From positions 22,792,622-22,856,621 of the forward strand of contig NC_134398.1 in the NCBI RefSeq assembly GCF_050003625.1: a DNA stretch of 64,000 bases. Direction: 5' to 3'. The notes under the pieces were generated by a model. It saw only the letters and a program-made list of their open reading frames with translations. It was not told the DNA's origin and ran no database searches. The stretch's first letter is position 1; every line of letters begins with the position of its first letter. Of the stretch, positions 49,691 through 60,064 are shown piece by piece. Source of the DNA: Haematobia irritans. Its lineage: Eukaryota; Arthropoda; Insecta; Diptera; Muscidae. The position numbers and the translations under genes were made by a program.

Positions 49691-50609
49691 GAATTTTATT
49701 AATTTTTTAGTCTTTAACAAAAATGTGCCACCTTTCAATTGAGAGTGACACCTTTTTAGTACCTTTCCGCCTTACTCTATTTCATTTTTCTTGGAGACTT
49801 ATGGCTGACTAAAACTACTGTGCAATGAAGCTGTTTAAGTGTTGATATTACTTTTCAACATCCTATGTACCCACATTTACTTGCATACCAAGGCTTTACC
49901 AAGCTTGGTGTATATCATATATTGGAGCAAATGATAAGTGTTTCAATGATTACCACTTCGGGTAGTAGCTACTGCCTTATGCTGGAGATGATGTCCTTTG
50001 GAGCAGATACATTTTTGTTTTCTATGGCAATTGCGTTAATCTTGCATATGATTATTGCTGAAATGGTTCAGAGGGTTGGTATATATTCGTAGTAAAATGC
50101 TTGAATACCACGATCATATTAATGTTGTGACGTTGCTATAGCTACTGGGAAATATTATAGGGCATGCATTTTATACTCCAACATACACACACCGACACAC
50201 TCACATTTTCTTCTCCAAATGCTGATGGTGAAAATGCGGACAAGGATGCTTCCACACTTAATTCTGTTGCATGCAGTTGACCTATTTTTTGCATCTTCTA
50301 TGGGGTCATAATGGAAAGTGCATGATGCTGCAAAATGTAGGTGGAATTCGCTACATTTGTTATACCTGGTAATATCATAATGACCATGTATTCTGTTGCA
50401 ATATCGCCCACCTTAAGAAAATTGTTTTCCTAACAACACAATGAGACATAAAAAAGCGAAACGAGCACAAAAACAACGTAAGTTTAAACAAATGTTAGCA
50501 AATTTTATACTTGTTTTTTATACTGGGCATTTTTGATGTGCTTAGTAAAACACAAACTATACATAGGGGAAATTAAACAAAAAGTTAACCTAGAATTTTT
50601 CATCATAAA
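49691..50609. other. single-copy-like DNA, unassigned short frame
   Basis: A 75-codon open frame at 49865-50092 has a hydrophobic central stretch, no recognisable family and no visible gene context. It is more likely chance than a gene. The rest is featureless. Confidence 0.35.
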
Positions 50610-51900
50610 GCTGTCGCGAAAAAAATCATTTTTCATTGGTGGACCGAAAATGCTACAGAATTTTTGTTGTAAAACTAAAGGAAATATTGACAAAATAATG
50701 TTTTAATACAAAAATTTTGAATTTTTTTAAGATTTCCATTGAAATTTCGATTTTTTTGGGGGGTGGTCACGAATTAACGTAATTTTTTGCTTTAGGACGC
50801 ATATTTAAGAAGATATGGCCAAAATAAGTTTTTCATACAAAAATTTCGATTTTTAAAGCATTCCCATCGACATTTAGATTTTTTCACTGGTGGACCGAGA
50901 AAATTACCGATTTTTTTAAATATGGCCACAATAAGTTTTTCATATAAAAATTTAGATTTTTTAAAGATTTACTTCGAAATTTTGATTTTTTGAGGGTGGT
51001 CGCGAATTAACGTCCTTTTCGCTCTGGGACGCATATTTAAGGAGATATGACCAAAATAAATTTTACAAACGAAAATTTGAATTTTGTTTTAAGAATTTCC
51101 TTCGAAATTTTGATTTTTTGGGGGTGGTCACGAATTAACGTCCGTTTTTATACTAGGACCCATACTTAAAAACCCATGAAAAAAGCGTCACCAAAAAAGT
51201 AATGAAAATGTTCTTTATGGAAAATTGACGCAGAAGCGATGAATTTAACATGAGCTTGTTATAGGACGGAAGTCCTACATTTCAACAGCCGTTGGCCTGA
51301 ATTTGCATCACTCCTTTAGGTGTGATCCGGATGTGAATTAAGAAATTTTGTGATATTTGACAAATAAATAATTTTTAATTTTTTTATGAGTTTGAATGCT
51401 TGTGTGGAACGTTTGGCATCAACTATTTTCAAAAATTCGCACTTTTTTTCAGATTGGATTTATCATTTTTTTCCGACAAAATTTAAATGATTTTTACCAT
51501 TTTATGAATTCTTACTCTGTTTTTAACGTATTTGAAAGAAAAAAAGTTAAAATTGCCCATTAAAAGTATGAAAAAACCATGTTATAAAAAATTGAATTAA
51601 AAGAACTTCCTGGGTAGTTAAAATAAAGAACATCATTGGGAGTGCATTTTCTGGAAGTGCTTTTAAAGTTGTGCCTTTGGAAGAACTTCCAAATTTTTTT
51701 TGCTACGAAGATATGGCCAAAATAAGTTTCTTATATAAAGATATGATTTTTTTCGAGGATTTCCACCGAAATTTTGATTTTGTGGAGGGTGTCTTGAATC
51801 AACATCCTTGTCAACCTGGGATGAATATTTAGATTTTGTGGGAATTTCCACCGAAATATTGAATTTTTGGGGATTTTTTGCGACTTAATTTGCTTGCATC
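50610..51900 (+). repeat. degenerate tandem repeat of about 110-130 bp
   Basis: GATATGGCCAAAATAAG or a variant occurs at 50811, 50923, 51044 and 51709. GGTCACGAATTAACGT or a variant is at 50764, 50998 and 51126. Each unit also has a GAAATTTTGATTTTTTGG segment. The array is split by the MITE at 51173-51704. The repeat is not related to the 29-bp or 153-bp units and the family is not recognised. Confidence 0.75.
51173..51704 (-). mobile_element. CCCAGCAAAAAA MITE, copy 3 (reverse)
   Basis: It begins CCCATGAAAAAAGCGTC and ends AACTTCCAAATTTTTTTTGC, the reverse complement of the copies at 14482 and 42130. The outer few bases of the second end are lost. It is inserted into the degenerate 110-130 bp tandem array. 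Confidence 0.88.
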
Positions 51901-51934
51901 AAAAAGTGAAAATCGATTCTTCTACGAAAAGGGA

Positions 51935-52435
51935 GAACTTACTCAGAATGGACTTTAATAGTAATAATTTAACACGAAAATTAAAATTTTAAACATATTG
52001 AATTAGAAAAAAAATTATCCAAATTCTATTTCTATACAAAATTTCCTCAAAATGTTATTTCTATGGAAAATTTTGTCAAAATCTTATTTCTCTTGGCATT
52101 TTTTTTAAACTTTATTTCTATAGAAATTTTTTTCAAAAATTTATTATTATTATTATTTATAATTTTGAAAAAAAATTTATTTCTATAGAAAATTTTGTCA
52201 AAAAAAAATTATTTCTATAGAAAATTTTGTCAACGTTTTTTGTATAGAAAATTTTGTCAAAATTGTATTTCCATAGAAAATTTTGTCAAAATTTTATTTT
52301 TATATAAAATTTTGTCAAAATTTTATTTCCATAGAAATTTTTTTCAAAACTGTATTTCTATAAAAAGTCTTGTCAAAATTTTATTTCTATTGAAAATTTT
52401 CTCAGACATTTATTTCTAAAAAAAGTTTTGTCACT
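51935..52435 (-). repeat. 0.5-kb duplicated flank plus 29-bp array, copy 1
   Basis: The flank TTACTCAGAATGGACT...ATTGAATTAGAAAAAAAAATT precedes '-' units from 52010. The same flank recurs at 52438, so flank plus array was duplicated in tandem with an offset of about 0.5 kb. Confidence 0.82.
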
Positions 52436-54061
52436 TAATTACTCAGAATGGACTCAGTATGAAATAACACGAAAAATTTTAACCATATTGAATAAAAAAA
52501 AAATTATCTAAATTCTATTTCTATACAAAATGTTCTCAAAATTTTATTTCTATGGGAAATTTTGTCAAAATCTTATTTCTATGGGAAAAATCTTATTTCT
52601 CTAGACAATTTTTTTTCAAAATTTTAATTCTGTAGAAAATTTTGTCAAAAAAAATTATTTGTATAGAAAATTTTGTCAAAATGTTTTGAAAATTTTGTCA
52701 AAATTTTATTTCCATAGAAAATTTTGTTAAAATTTTATTTCTATAGAAAATTTTGTCAAAATTTTATTTCTAGTGAAAATTTTCTCAAACATTTGTTTCT
52801 ACACAAAATTTTGTCAAAATTTTATTTCTTTAGAAAATTTTGTCAAAATTTTATTTCTATAGAAAATGTTGTCAAAATTTTATTTCTACAGAAAATTTTG
52901 TCAAAATTTGATTTCTATAGAAAATTTTGTTAAAATTTTATTTCCATAGAAAATTTTGTCAAAATTTTATTTCTATGGAAAATGTTCTCAAAAATTTATT
53001 TTTTAGAATTTTTTGTCAAAATCTTATTTTTATAAAAAATTTTCTCAAAATTTTGTTTCTATAGAAATTTTTCTCAACATTTTATTTCTATAAAATTTTT
53101 TTTTTTTTTAATTTTATTTCAATTGAAAATTTTCTAAAACATTTGTCTCTACACAAAATTTTGTCAAAATTTTATTTTTATAGAAAATTTTGTCAAAATT
53201 TTATTTCTGTAGAAAATGTTATCAAAAATTTATATCTCTAGAATTTTTTGTCAAAATCTTATTTCTATAAAAAATTTTCTCAAAATTTTTCTCAATATTT
53301 TATTTCTGTAGATTGTTTTTTTTTAATTTTATATCTATAGAAAAGTTTTTCAAAATTTTATTTCTATAGAAAAGTTTGTCAAAATTTTATTTCTATAGAA
53401 AATTTTGTACAAATTTTATTTCCTTAGAAAAATTTCTCAAAATTTTTTTCTTTAGAAAATTTTGTCAACAGTTAATTTAAAATTTGTGTCAAAATTTTAT
53501 TTCTATAGAAAATTTTGTTAATTTTTTTTTCTATAGAAAATGTCCTCAAAAATTTATTTTTATAGAAAATTGTATCAATAAGTTATTTTTATAGACATTT
53601 TTGTTAAACTTTTATTTCCATACAAAATCTCAAAATTTTATTTCTCTAGCTAATTTTGTGAAATGTTTATTTCTGTAGAAGATTTTGTCAAAATTACATT
53701 GCTATAGAAGATTTTCTCAAAATTTTATTTCTATAGAAAAATTTTTCAGAATATTTTTGTATAGAAATTTTCTCAAAATTTTATTTCTATAGAAAATTTT
53801 GTCAAAATTTTATTTCGATAGAAATTTTTCTCAAAAATGTATTTCTCTAGAAATTTTGGTCAAACTTCTATTTCTCTAGAAGTTTTTCTCATTTTTTTTC
53901 TATAGGAAATTTTCTCAACATTTTATTTCTATAGAGTATTTTGTTAAACTTTTATTTCTATAGAAAATTTTGTCAAACTTTATTTCTATATAAGTTTTTG
54001 TCAAAACTTTATTTCTATAGAAATTTTTCTCAAGATTTTATTTCCATTACATATATAGAAA
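52436..54061 (-). repeat. duplicated flank, copy 2, and 29-bp satellite block
   Basis: The flank TTACTCAGAATGGACTC is at 52438-52510, followed by '-' units to 54061. Further higher-order copies are marked by CTCAAACATTTGTTTCTACA at 52783 and a diverged version at 53131. The block ends at a head. Confidence 0.9.
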
Positions 54062-54131
54062 ATTGAAATACCTCTTAGTTGCAGAAAAATCTACCAAAAC
54101 TTCAAGAATTCTACTAATCTACCAAACAGTA
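54062..54131 (-). mobile_element. array head 6 (reverse, partial)
   Basis: TTGAAATACCTCTTAGTTG, then AATCTACCAAAACTTCAAG and AATCTACCAAACAGTAAA. The outer half is replaced by another element. Confidence 0.8.
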
Positions 54132-54224
54132 AATGAGAGAGAAGTTCACCAATGTGGTATCACAATGGACTGAATAGTCTAAGTGAGCCTGCTACATTGG
54201 GCTGCCACCTAACCTGACCAAACC
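54132..54224 (+). mobile_element. short relic ending CCACCTAACCTGACC
   Basis: TGAGAGAGAAGTTCACCAAT, then GTGAGCCTGCTACATTGGGC and CCACCTAACCTGACC. I recall similar dispersed fragments from calyptrate genomes but cannot name the element. It joins the head on the left and the FB core on the right. Confidence 0.4.
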
Positions 54225-54562
54225 TATAGACAGCAAGATGGTTGGATGGACGCACGTTTTGGAATTACCACATTCCTCATCAGCATCCTCTACTTGCAGC
54301 AAAACTATCAACCAATTATCAGAATAAATTCCGGAAGTTCACTAAACCCAACAGTGAACCGCACTTGATCCTTCCGAAAAAATGTTTTACATGATAGCCG
54401 GCTTATGCCGAAATAAATTCGTACAAACATATCTCTTTTCCTTTGCCACATTCTTTTCCTCTGTTGTTTAAGCTACACTTGTAGTTTAGTCAATGCATGG
54501 TTTTAAGCTGAAATCAAAAACAACAACAATGAGTAAAGGAAAAAAACCAACAATAACAAAAC
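54225..54562 (+). mobile_element. fold-back family FB, copy with inverted core
   Basis: The core (54225-54445) runs from CTATAGACAGCAAGATGG to ATATCTCTTTTCCTTTGCC, the reverse complement of the core at 17837-18070. The right arm (TTCCTCTGTTGTTTAAGC...TGCATGGTTTTAAGCTGAAA) has the same orientation as in that copy. The left arm is missing. Confidence 0.82.
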
Positions 54563-55245
54563 TAAACAAAAATTTTATTTCTATAGAACATTTGGCGAAG
54601 ATTTTGTTTCTATAAAAAATTTTGTAAAATTTTATTTATATAGGAAATTATGTCAAAATTTTATATCTATAGAAAATTTTGTCAAAATTTTATTTTTATT
54701 GAATATTTTGACAAAATTTTATTTCTTAGAAAATTTTGTCACATTTTTGTTTCTATAGAAAATTTGGCCAAAATTTTATTTCCATAGAAAATTTTTTCAC
54801 AATTTAATTTCTATAGAAAATGTTTGTCAAAATTTTATTTCTATAAGAAATTTTGTAATTTTTTTTTCTATATATAGGAAATTTTGTAAAAATTTTACTT
54901 TTTTAGAAAATTTTGCCAAAATTTTATTTCCATAGAAAATTTTGTCAAATTTTTTGTTTGTAGAAAATTTTTTCAAAATTTTATTTCTATAGAATAATTT
55001 TGTCAAAATTTTTTTCTATAAAAAAATTTGTAAAAATTTTATTTCTATAGAATAATTTTGTCAAAATTTGATTTCTATAGAAAATTTTGTCAAAATTTCA
55101 ATTCTATAGAAAATTTTGTTAAAATATCAATTCTGTAGAAAATTTTGTCAAAATTTCAATTCTGTAGAAAATTGTGTCAAATTTTTATTTCTTTGGAAAA
55201 TTTTGTCAAAATTTCATTTCTATAGAAAATTTTCTCAAAATTTCC
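54563..55245 (-). repeat. 29-bp satellite block, '-' orientation
   Basis: Mixed 29- and 30-bp units with CAATTCTGTAG variants similar to those at 18260-18330, which also follow an FB copy. Confidence 0.9.
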
Positions 55246-55294
55246 TAACCTGAACAGTAAAAAATCTACCATTTTTTTTAGAATTCTGGCTGCG
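55246..55294 (-). mobile_element. array head 7 (reverse, short)
   Basis: TTCCTAACCTGAACAGTAAA, then AATCTACCATTTTTTTTAG. Only the outer part of the head is present. Confidence 0.65.
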
Positions 55295-56249
55295 AAGTAA
55301 GTTACTCTTTCTTTAAGGTAAGGAAACCCATTTTTGATTTAAAAAATTATTTTTAAATTAATTTAAATCTTTAATCTTTCGATTAAAAAAAAAATCTCCA
55401 AATACAGGAAGATTTTTGCTTTTATGGTTTAATTTTCCATTTTTAATTGATTTGTTGTAATTTGAATTTGTCAACTGATATTTATTTGTATCTCTAATGT
55501 GTTTATAACATTTTCACTTCTTGTCAAAATTGCTCTCTTGCCTTAATATGAAATAACAAAAATAGAAAATAATTTTCTCCCAATAAATAAAATCTTCATT
55601 AAGCATTTCTCTTTCCCTATGACCAACTAAGAAAAACTTAATATCCCCCAAAATGCTTATCAATAAAATTGGAAGATTACATCACTTAATGCCAATTATC
55701 CTATTACATTGCAAAAAGTTTGTTGTCGTATCTAATATCTTTGTACAGTTGCCAATATCTGCTATTCTATTGGCCATTATTTATGGCCAGCCATGATGAC
55801 AATTCTTCAATTTCTAGTTGAAATTTGTCATATAGCATCTGTCTTGTTTTGTATTTTTTTTCTCGGACATTCGGGCATTTTTCCTTCATTCAATTCATCA
55901 TTCATCAGTGTCTGACGAAACCATCTGTTGCCAGATTTTCTATTCTATTATGGTTATTTGTCTGCTTTGACAACTGTTTCTGATTCTCATCTATGTATAT
56001 TCAAAAATTTTTGAATGAATTGTAGTTTTCATAGTTTTGGCACCATAGCCAAGAGGCTAGTTGTGACCACGGTCAACGGGAAATAGATTTTGTGTGGGTA
56101 GGGGGATATGGTGGGTAGGTAAATTTTTGCAAGCAAAGCTCGTCCGACGGCTGATAGATTTATGCTAGTGACAGTTCTTTTTATTGTTTACAAACTTACA
56201 AAACTATTTTGATCTATTGCATTCAGAAATAATGTTATTTATTATTAAA
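55295..56249. other. single-copy-like DNA
   Basis: No gene or repeat is recognised. Confidence 0.45.
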
Positions 56250-56470
56250 TAAATTTGATCCGATTTTTTTTCAAATACAGTAGCGGTAGTCATTGAGACA
56301 AAAAATTTCATCAGAATCAGTTAATAATTGCGTCCGAAGTCCTGCAAACAATAAATACATGGACAAATTAACTGAAAGACGGTCGGACGGACGAACACTA
56401 AGGGCTAGATCCCTCATGAGGTGATTCTTAATCGATCGATATATATTCTATGGGTTCTAAAATATTTCTG
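56250..56470 (+). mobile_element. decayed 153-bp superfamily end
   Basis: AATTTGATCCGATTTTTTTTC, then GACGGTCGGACGGACGAAC, CTAGATCCCTC and CGATCGATATATATTCTATGG follow the same order as the GACAGACGGAC...CTAGATCGACTCAG end of branch C and the TATATATTCTGGG of branch A. It is heavily diverged. Confidence 0.45.
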
Positions 56471-56524
56471 GTAGATACATGTTTTGGCAGATCTAATCTA
56501 CCAAACCCTAACCACTAGATGGTT

Positions 56525-56575
56525 CAAATACAGTGGCCAGTTACCGAATTAGGGTTTCTCCGATGTTAAGCCAAT
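56525..56575 (+). repeat. inverted-repeat partner of 59637-59688, left
   Basis: AGTGGCCAGTTACCGAATTA, then GGGTTTCTCCGATGTTAAGCC. Its reverse complement matches 59637-59688 with a few changes. The whole '+' array and mariner relic lie between the two. Confidence 0.65.
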
Positions 56576-56587
56576 GAAAATTGAACC

Positions 56588-56683
56588 AGAACGAAAGTGG
56601 AAAATGACCACCCCTAGAGCAAAATGTTCACCATCCAAAAATTACATTTTGCTCTAGGGGTGGTAATTTTCCACTTTCGTTCT
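56588..56683. repeat. 40-bp-stem hairpin
   Basis: The left arm (56588-56627, AGAACGAAAGTGGAAAATGA then CCACCCCTAGAGCAAAATGT) pairs with the right arm (56644-56683) with one mismatch around a 16-base spacer. The size would suit a small hairpin RNA, but a near-perfect stem is equally expected from a tiny palindromic transposon. There is no evidence of transcription. Confidence 0.85.
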
Positions 56684-56693
56684 AGTTGTATTC

Positions 56694-56990
56694 ACCGAAT
56701 GTGGGGTCAAAATTAATGCTGAATATTATTTGGAAAATATCGTAGAGACAGTATTGAAGCCCTGGGCTGACAAATATATTGTCCTAGGACCATGTATATT
56801 CCATTAGGACTCAAAACAAAGCCCTTAGCACGAGACAACTAAAAATGGCCTAAAAACGAGATTTCTCGCTTTATTTCTACCTCACAATGGCTACCAAAAT
56901 CTCCGTTGGACTTTTTTGCTTGGGGCATTTTGGAGAGTAAAGCTGGTACTAAGGCACAAATGTTAGTAGGCTCCATGGTGTTGCAATGAA
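56694..56990 (+). pseudogene. mariner-type transposase fragment (broken)
   Basis: The translation shows family landmarks of a DD34D mariner transposase, about the middle-to-C-terminal third of a protein usually near 345 residues. The landmarks, in order, are KINAEYYLENI, VLKPWADK, an FQQDS-equivalent read as FH-stop-DS, a RFISTSQW block, and WGILESKA. It is non-functional: a TAG stop sits beside the second catalytic aspartate, a second stop falls in the next segment, and the frame shifts between DS and the following ARDN block. The expected SPDLNPLD has lost four residues including the third catalytic aspartate (it reads KSPLDFFAW). No intact terminal repeats are found around it. Confidence 0.8.
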
Positions 56991-57206
56991 ATGGTGCATG
57001 TCCGCCATGTTTATAAAGGGCACTAGATTCATTTACGACATGTTTGTCGTAACCATGTTATTTTCTCGGATATTATGTATATGATTCCAACAACCATTTG
57101 ATATTTGACATTTTTGCCGCAAAAATGTTCCGTACTACCCACCTAAAAAATCCTTACTGAGCGTGTATGAGCGGAGAGCGACTGTTATGGAGGTCCACAC
57201 CATTCA
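56991..57206. other. spacer, no feature
   Basis: Possible further mariner-derived sequence, but I cannot align it to the family. Confidence 0.35.
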
Positions 57207-57303
57207 CGATTGCCACATTTAAAAGAATTATACCAAAAATGGTCGATTTTTTACTGCTTGCTACATTGGTAGAATTTTTGATGTTTTGGTAGATTTTGCA
57301 ATA
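57207..57303 (+). mobile_element. array head 8
   Basis: GATTGCCACATTTAAAAGAA, then ACCAAAAATGGTCGATTTTT, TTGGTAGAATTTTTGATG and TTTTGGTAGATTTTGCAA, followed at once by '+' units. Confidence 0.85.
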
Positions 57304-59560
57304 AACTATTGAAAAAAAAATGTTTTATAGAAATAAAATCTTTACGATATTTTCTATAGAAATTAATGTTTGACAAAATTTTCTATAGAAATAAAATGTT
57401 GAAAATTTTTCAATATAAATACAATTTTGAGAAATTTTTTTAAAGAAATACAATTTTGAGAAAATTTTCTATAGAAATAAACTTTTGACAAAATTTTCTA
57501 CAGAAATAAAATTTTTGACAAAATTTTCTATAGAAATAAAATTTTGTTAAAATTTTCTATAGAAATAAAATTTTGACAAAATTTTCTATAGACATAATAT
57601 TTGGACAAAGTTTTTGTGGAAATAAAACTTTTATAAAATTTCCTATAGATATAAAATTTTGACAAAATTTTCTATAGAGGTAATATTTTGACAAAATTTT
57701 CTATAGATATACAATTTTAATAAAATTTTCTATAGAAATAAAATGTTGACAAAATTTTCTATAGATATAAAATTTTGACAAAATTTGCTATATAAATAAA
57801 ATTTTGACAAAATTTTCTATAGAAATAAAATTTTGACAAAATTTTCTATGGAAATAACATTTTGACAAAATTTTCTATAAATACAAATATATAGATATAA
57901 ATTTTCTATAGAAATAAAATGTTGACAACATTTTCTATGGAAATAAAATTTTGACAAAATTTTCTATATATATAAATATATAGATCAAAATTTTCTGAAG
58001 GTATAAAATTTTTACAAAATTTTCTGTAGAAATAAATTTTGACAAAATTTTCTATAGAAATAAAATTTTGACAAAAATTTTCTATGGAAATAAACTACAA
58101 AATTTTTTTATAGAAATACAATCTTGGCAAAATTTTCTATAGAAATAAAATTTTGACAAAATTTTCTATTGATATAAAATGTTGATAAAATTTCCTATAG
58201 TTATAAAATTTTGCCAACATTTTCTATAGAAATAAAATTTTGACAAAATTTTCTATAGAAATAAAATTTTGACAAAAATTTTCTATAGAAACAAAAGTTA
58301 GACAAAATTTTCTATAAATATAAATATATAGATATAAATTATATAAATAAAATATTGAAAAAATGTTTTATAGAAATAAAATCTTTACAAAATTTTCTAT
58401 AGAAATAAAATGTTGAAAATTTTTCAATAGATATACAATTTTGAGAATTTTTTTTAGAAATAAAATATTGACAAAATTTTCTACAGAAATAAAATTTTTG
58501 ACAAAATTTTCTATAGAAATAAAATTTTGACAAAATTTCTATTGATATAATATGTTGATAAAATTTTCTATAGTTATAAAATTTTGACAAAATTTTCTAT
58601 AGAGGTAAAATTTTGACAAAATTTGCTATAGAAATTAAATTTTGACAAAATTTGCTATAGAAATTAAATGTTGAAATAAAATTTTGACAATATTTTATAT
58701 AGACATAATATTTGGACAAAGTTTTTGTGGAAATAAAACTTTTATAAAATGTCCTATAGATATAAAATTTTCAAAAAAATTTCTATAGAGGTAATATTTT
58801 GACAAAATTTTCTATAGATATAAAATTTTCTATAGAAATAAAATGTTGACAACATTTTCTATAGATATAAAATTTTGATAAAATTTGCTATAGAAATACA
58901 ATTTTGACAAAATTTGCTATAGAAATACAATTTTGACAAAATTTTCTATAGAAATAAAATTTTGACAAAATGTTCTATAAATATAAACATATAGATATAA
59001 ATTTTCTATAGGTATAACATTTTGACAAAATTTCTGTAGAAGTAAATTTTTGACAAAAGTTTCTATGGAAATAAAATTTTGACAACATTTTCTATGGAAG
59101 TAAAATTTTGACAAAATTTTCTATGGAAATAAAGTTTTGACAAAATTTTCTATAAAAATAAAATTATGACAAAATTTTCTATGGAAATAAAATTTTGACA
59201 AAATTTTCTCTAAATATAAATATATAGATAAAAATTTTCTAAAGGTATAAAATTTTGACAAAATTTTCTGTAGAAATAATTTTTTGACAAAATTTTATTT
59301 CTATAGAAATAAAATTTTGTCAATATTTTCTATAGCAGTAAAACTTTTACAAAAATTTTTATAGCAATAAAAAAGTTTGACAAAAATTTCTATGGAAATA
59401 AAACCTTGATAAAATTTTCTATTGACATAAAATGTTAACGAAATTTTCTATAGAAATGAAATGTTGACAAAATTTTCAATAGATATAAAATTTTTACAAA
59501 TTTTTCTATAGAATATAAATTTTGACAGAATTTTTTGTAGAAATAAATGACCAATCGAAG
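57304..59560 (+). repeat. 29-bp satellite block, '+' orientation, about 1.1-kb higher-order repeat
   Basis: Landmarks repeat with an offset of about 1.05-1.11 kb. ATGTTTTATAGAAATAAAATC is at 57320 and 58370. TAATATTTGGACAAAGTTTT is at 57595 and 58706. AGAGGTAATATTTTGAC is at 57675 and 58787. An added TATAAATATATAGATA motif marks five positions (57880, 57970, 58314, 58980, 59213). Confidence 0.93.
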
Positions 59561-59845
59561 CTGTACATTTTCAAGTGAAATCTTCGGCAAGTTAAATCGA
59601 TCATTTTGTTTGTTCACAAACTGCTTAATTTGGAATGGCTTCTAATCGGAGAAACCCAAATACGATAACTGGTCACTTTCATGCAAATGAAACAAATCCT
59701 TGACTTTTCCCTGTCTAACTTTTTGTGTGCATCGGTGAGTTCTTGCTCTGTTTGGAATGTCAATGGCTTATTCCAAGCTCATTTTGCAACATGTGTGGTG
59801 ATTGAATTTAATCGTGATGAATTTCATTACCAGCGACTCTATACC
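59561..59845. other. flank with inverted-repeat partner
   Basis: Segment 59637-59688 (GGCTTCTAATCGGAGAAACC, then ACGATAACTGGTCACTTTC) is the inverted partner of 56525-56575. The remainder is featureless. A 187-codon open frame beginning at 59681 runs through this flank and the MITE beyond it and has no recognisable domain. Confidence 0.5.
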
Positions 59846-60064
59846 CAGAGAAGTAATATGGTCACCTCAACCATGTTTCAAGAGCAAAATATTATTTTTG
59901 GATGGGTAACATGTAAGATCTTTGTGGCAACCATTTTATTTTTTCAAAAATTATATGTATTATTTCGGCAAACCGTGTATATGTTTGACGAGAAAACAAC
60001 ATATGGTCATCGCCGAAAAATAATGGTCTTGAAACATTTTTGGTGTGATCATATTCCTTTTCTG
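59846..60064. mobile_element. palindromic MITE, CAGAGAAG ends
   Basis: The left end (CAGAGAAGTAATATGGTCAC, then CATGTTTCAAGAGC) and the reverse complement of the right end (CAGAAAAGGAATATGATCAC, then AATGTTTCAAGACC) align over about 65 bp with one 5-bp gap. CAGAGA-type ends recall hAT elements, but the flanking 8 bases (TCTATACC and CATGTATT) do not match, so no target duplication supports it. The enclosing 187-codon frame (59681-60244) is therefore unlikely to be a gene. Confidence 0.7.

Noticed and set aside
49865..50092. A 75-codon frame with a hydrophobic centre, considered as a small membrane protein
   Set aside because: No family resemblance, no neighbouring exon or splice context I can support, and a length easily reached by chance.
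54195..54224. CCTAACCTGACC, considered as telomere-like repeat
   Set aside because: Only two imperfect units, inside a dispersed relic. Flies of this group are not known to use such telomeres.
56516..56530. GGTTCAAATAC, considered as a tRNA T-arm
   Set aside because: No acceptor or anticodon stem could be formed around it.
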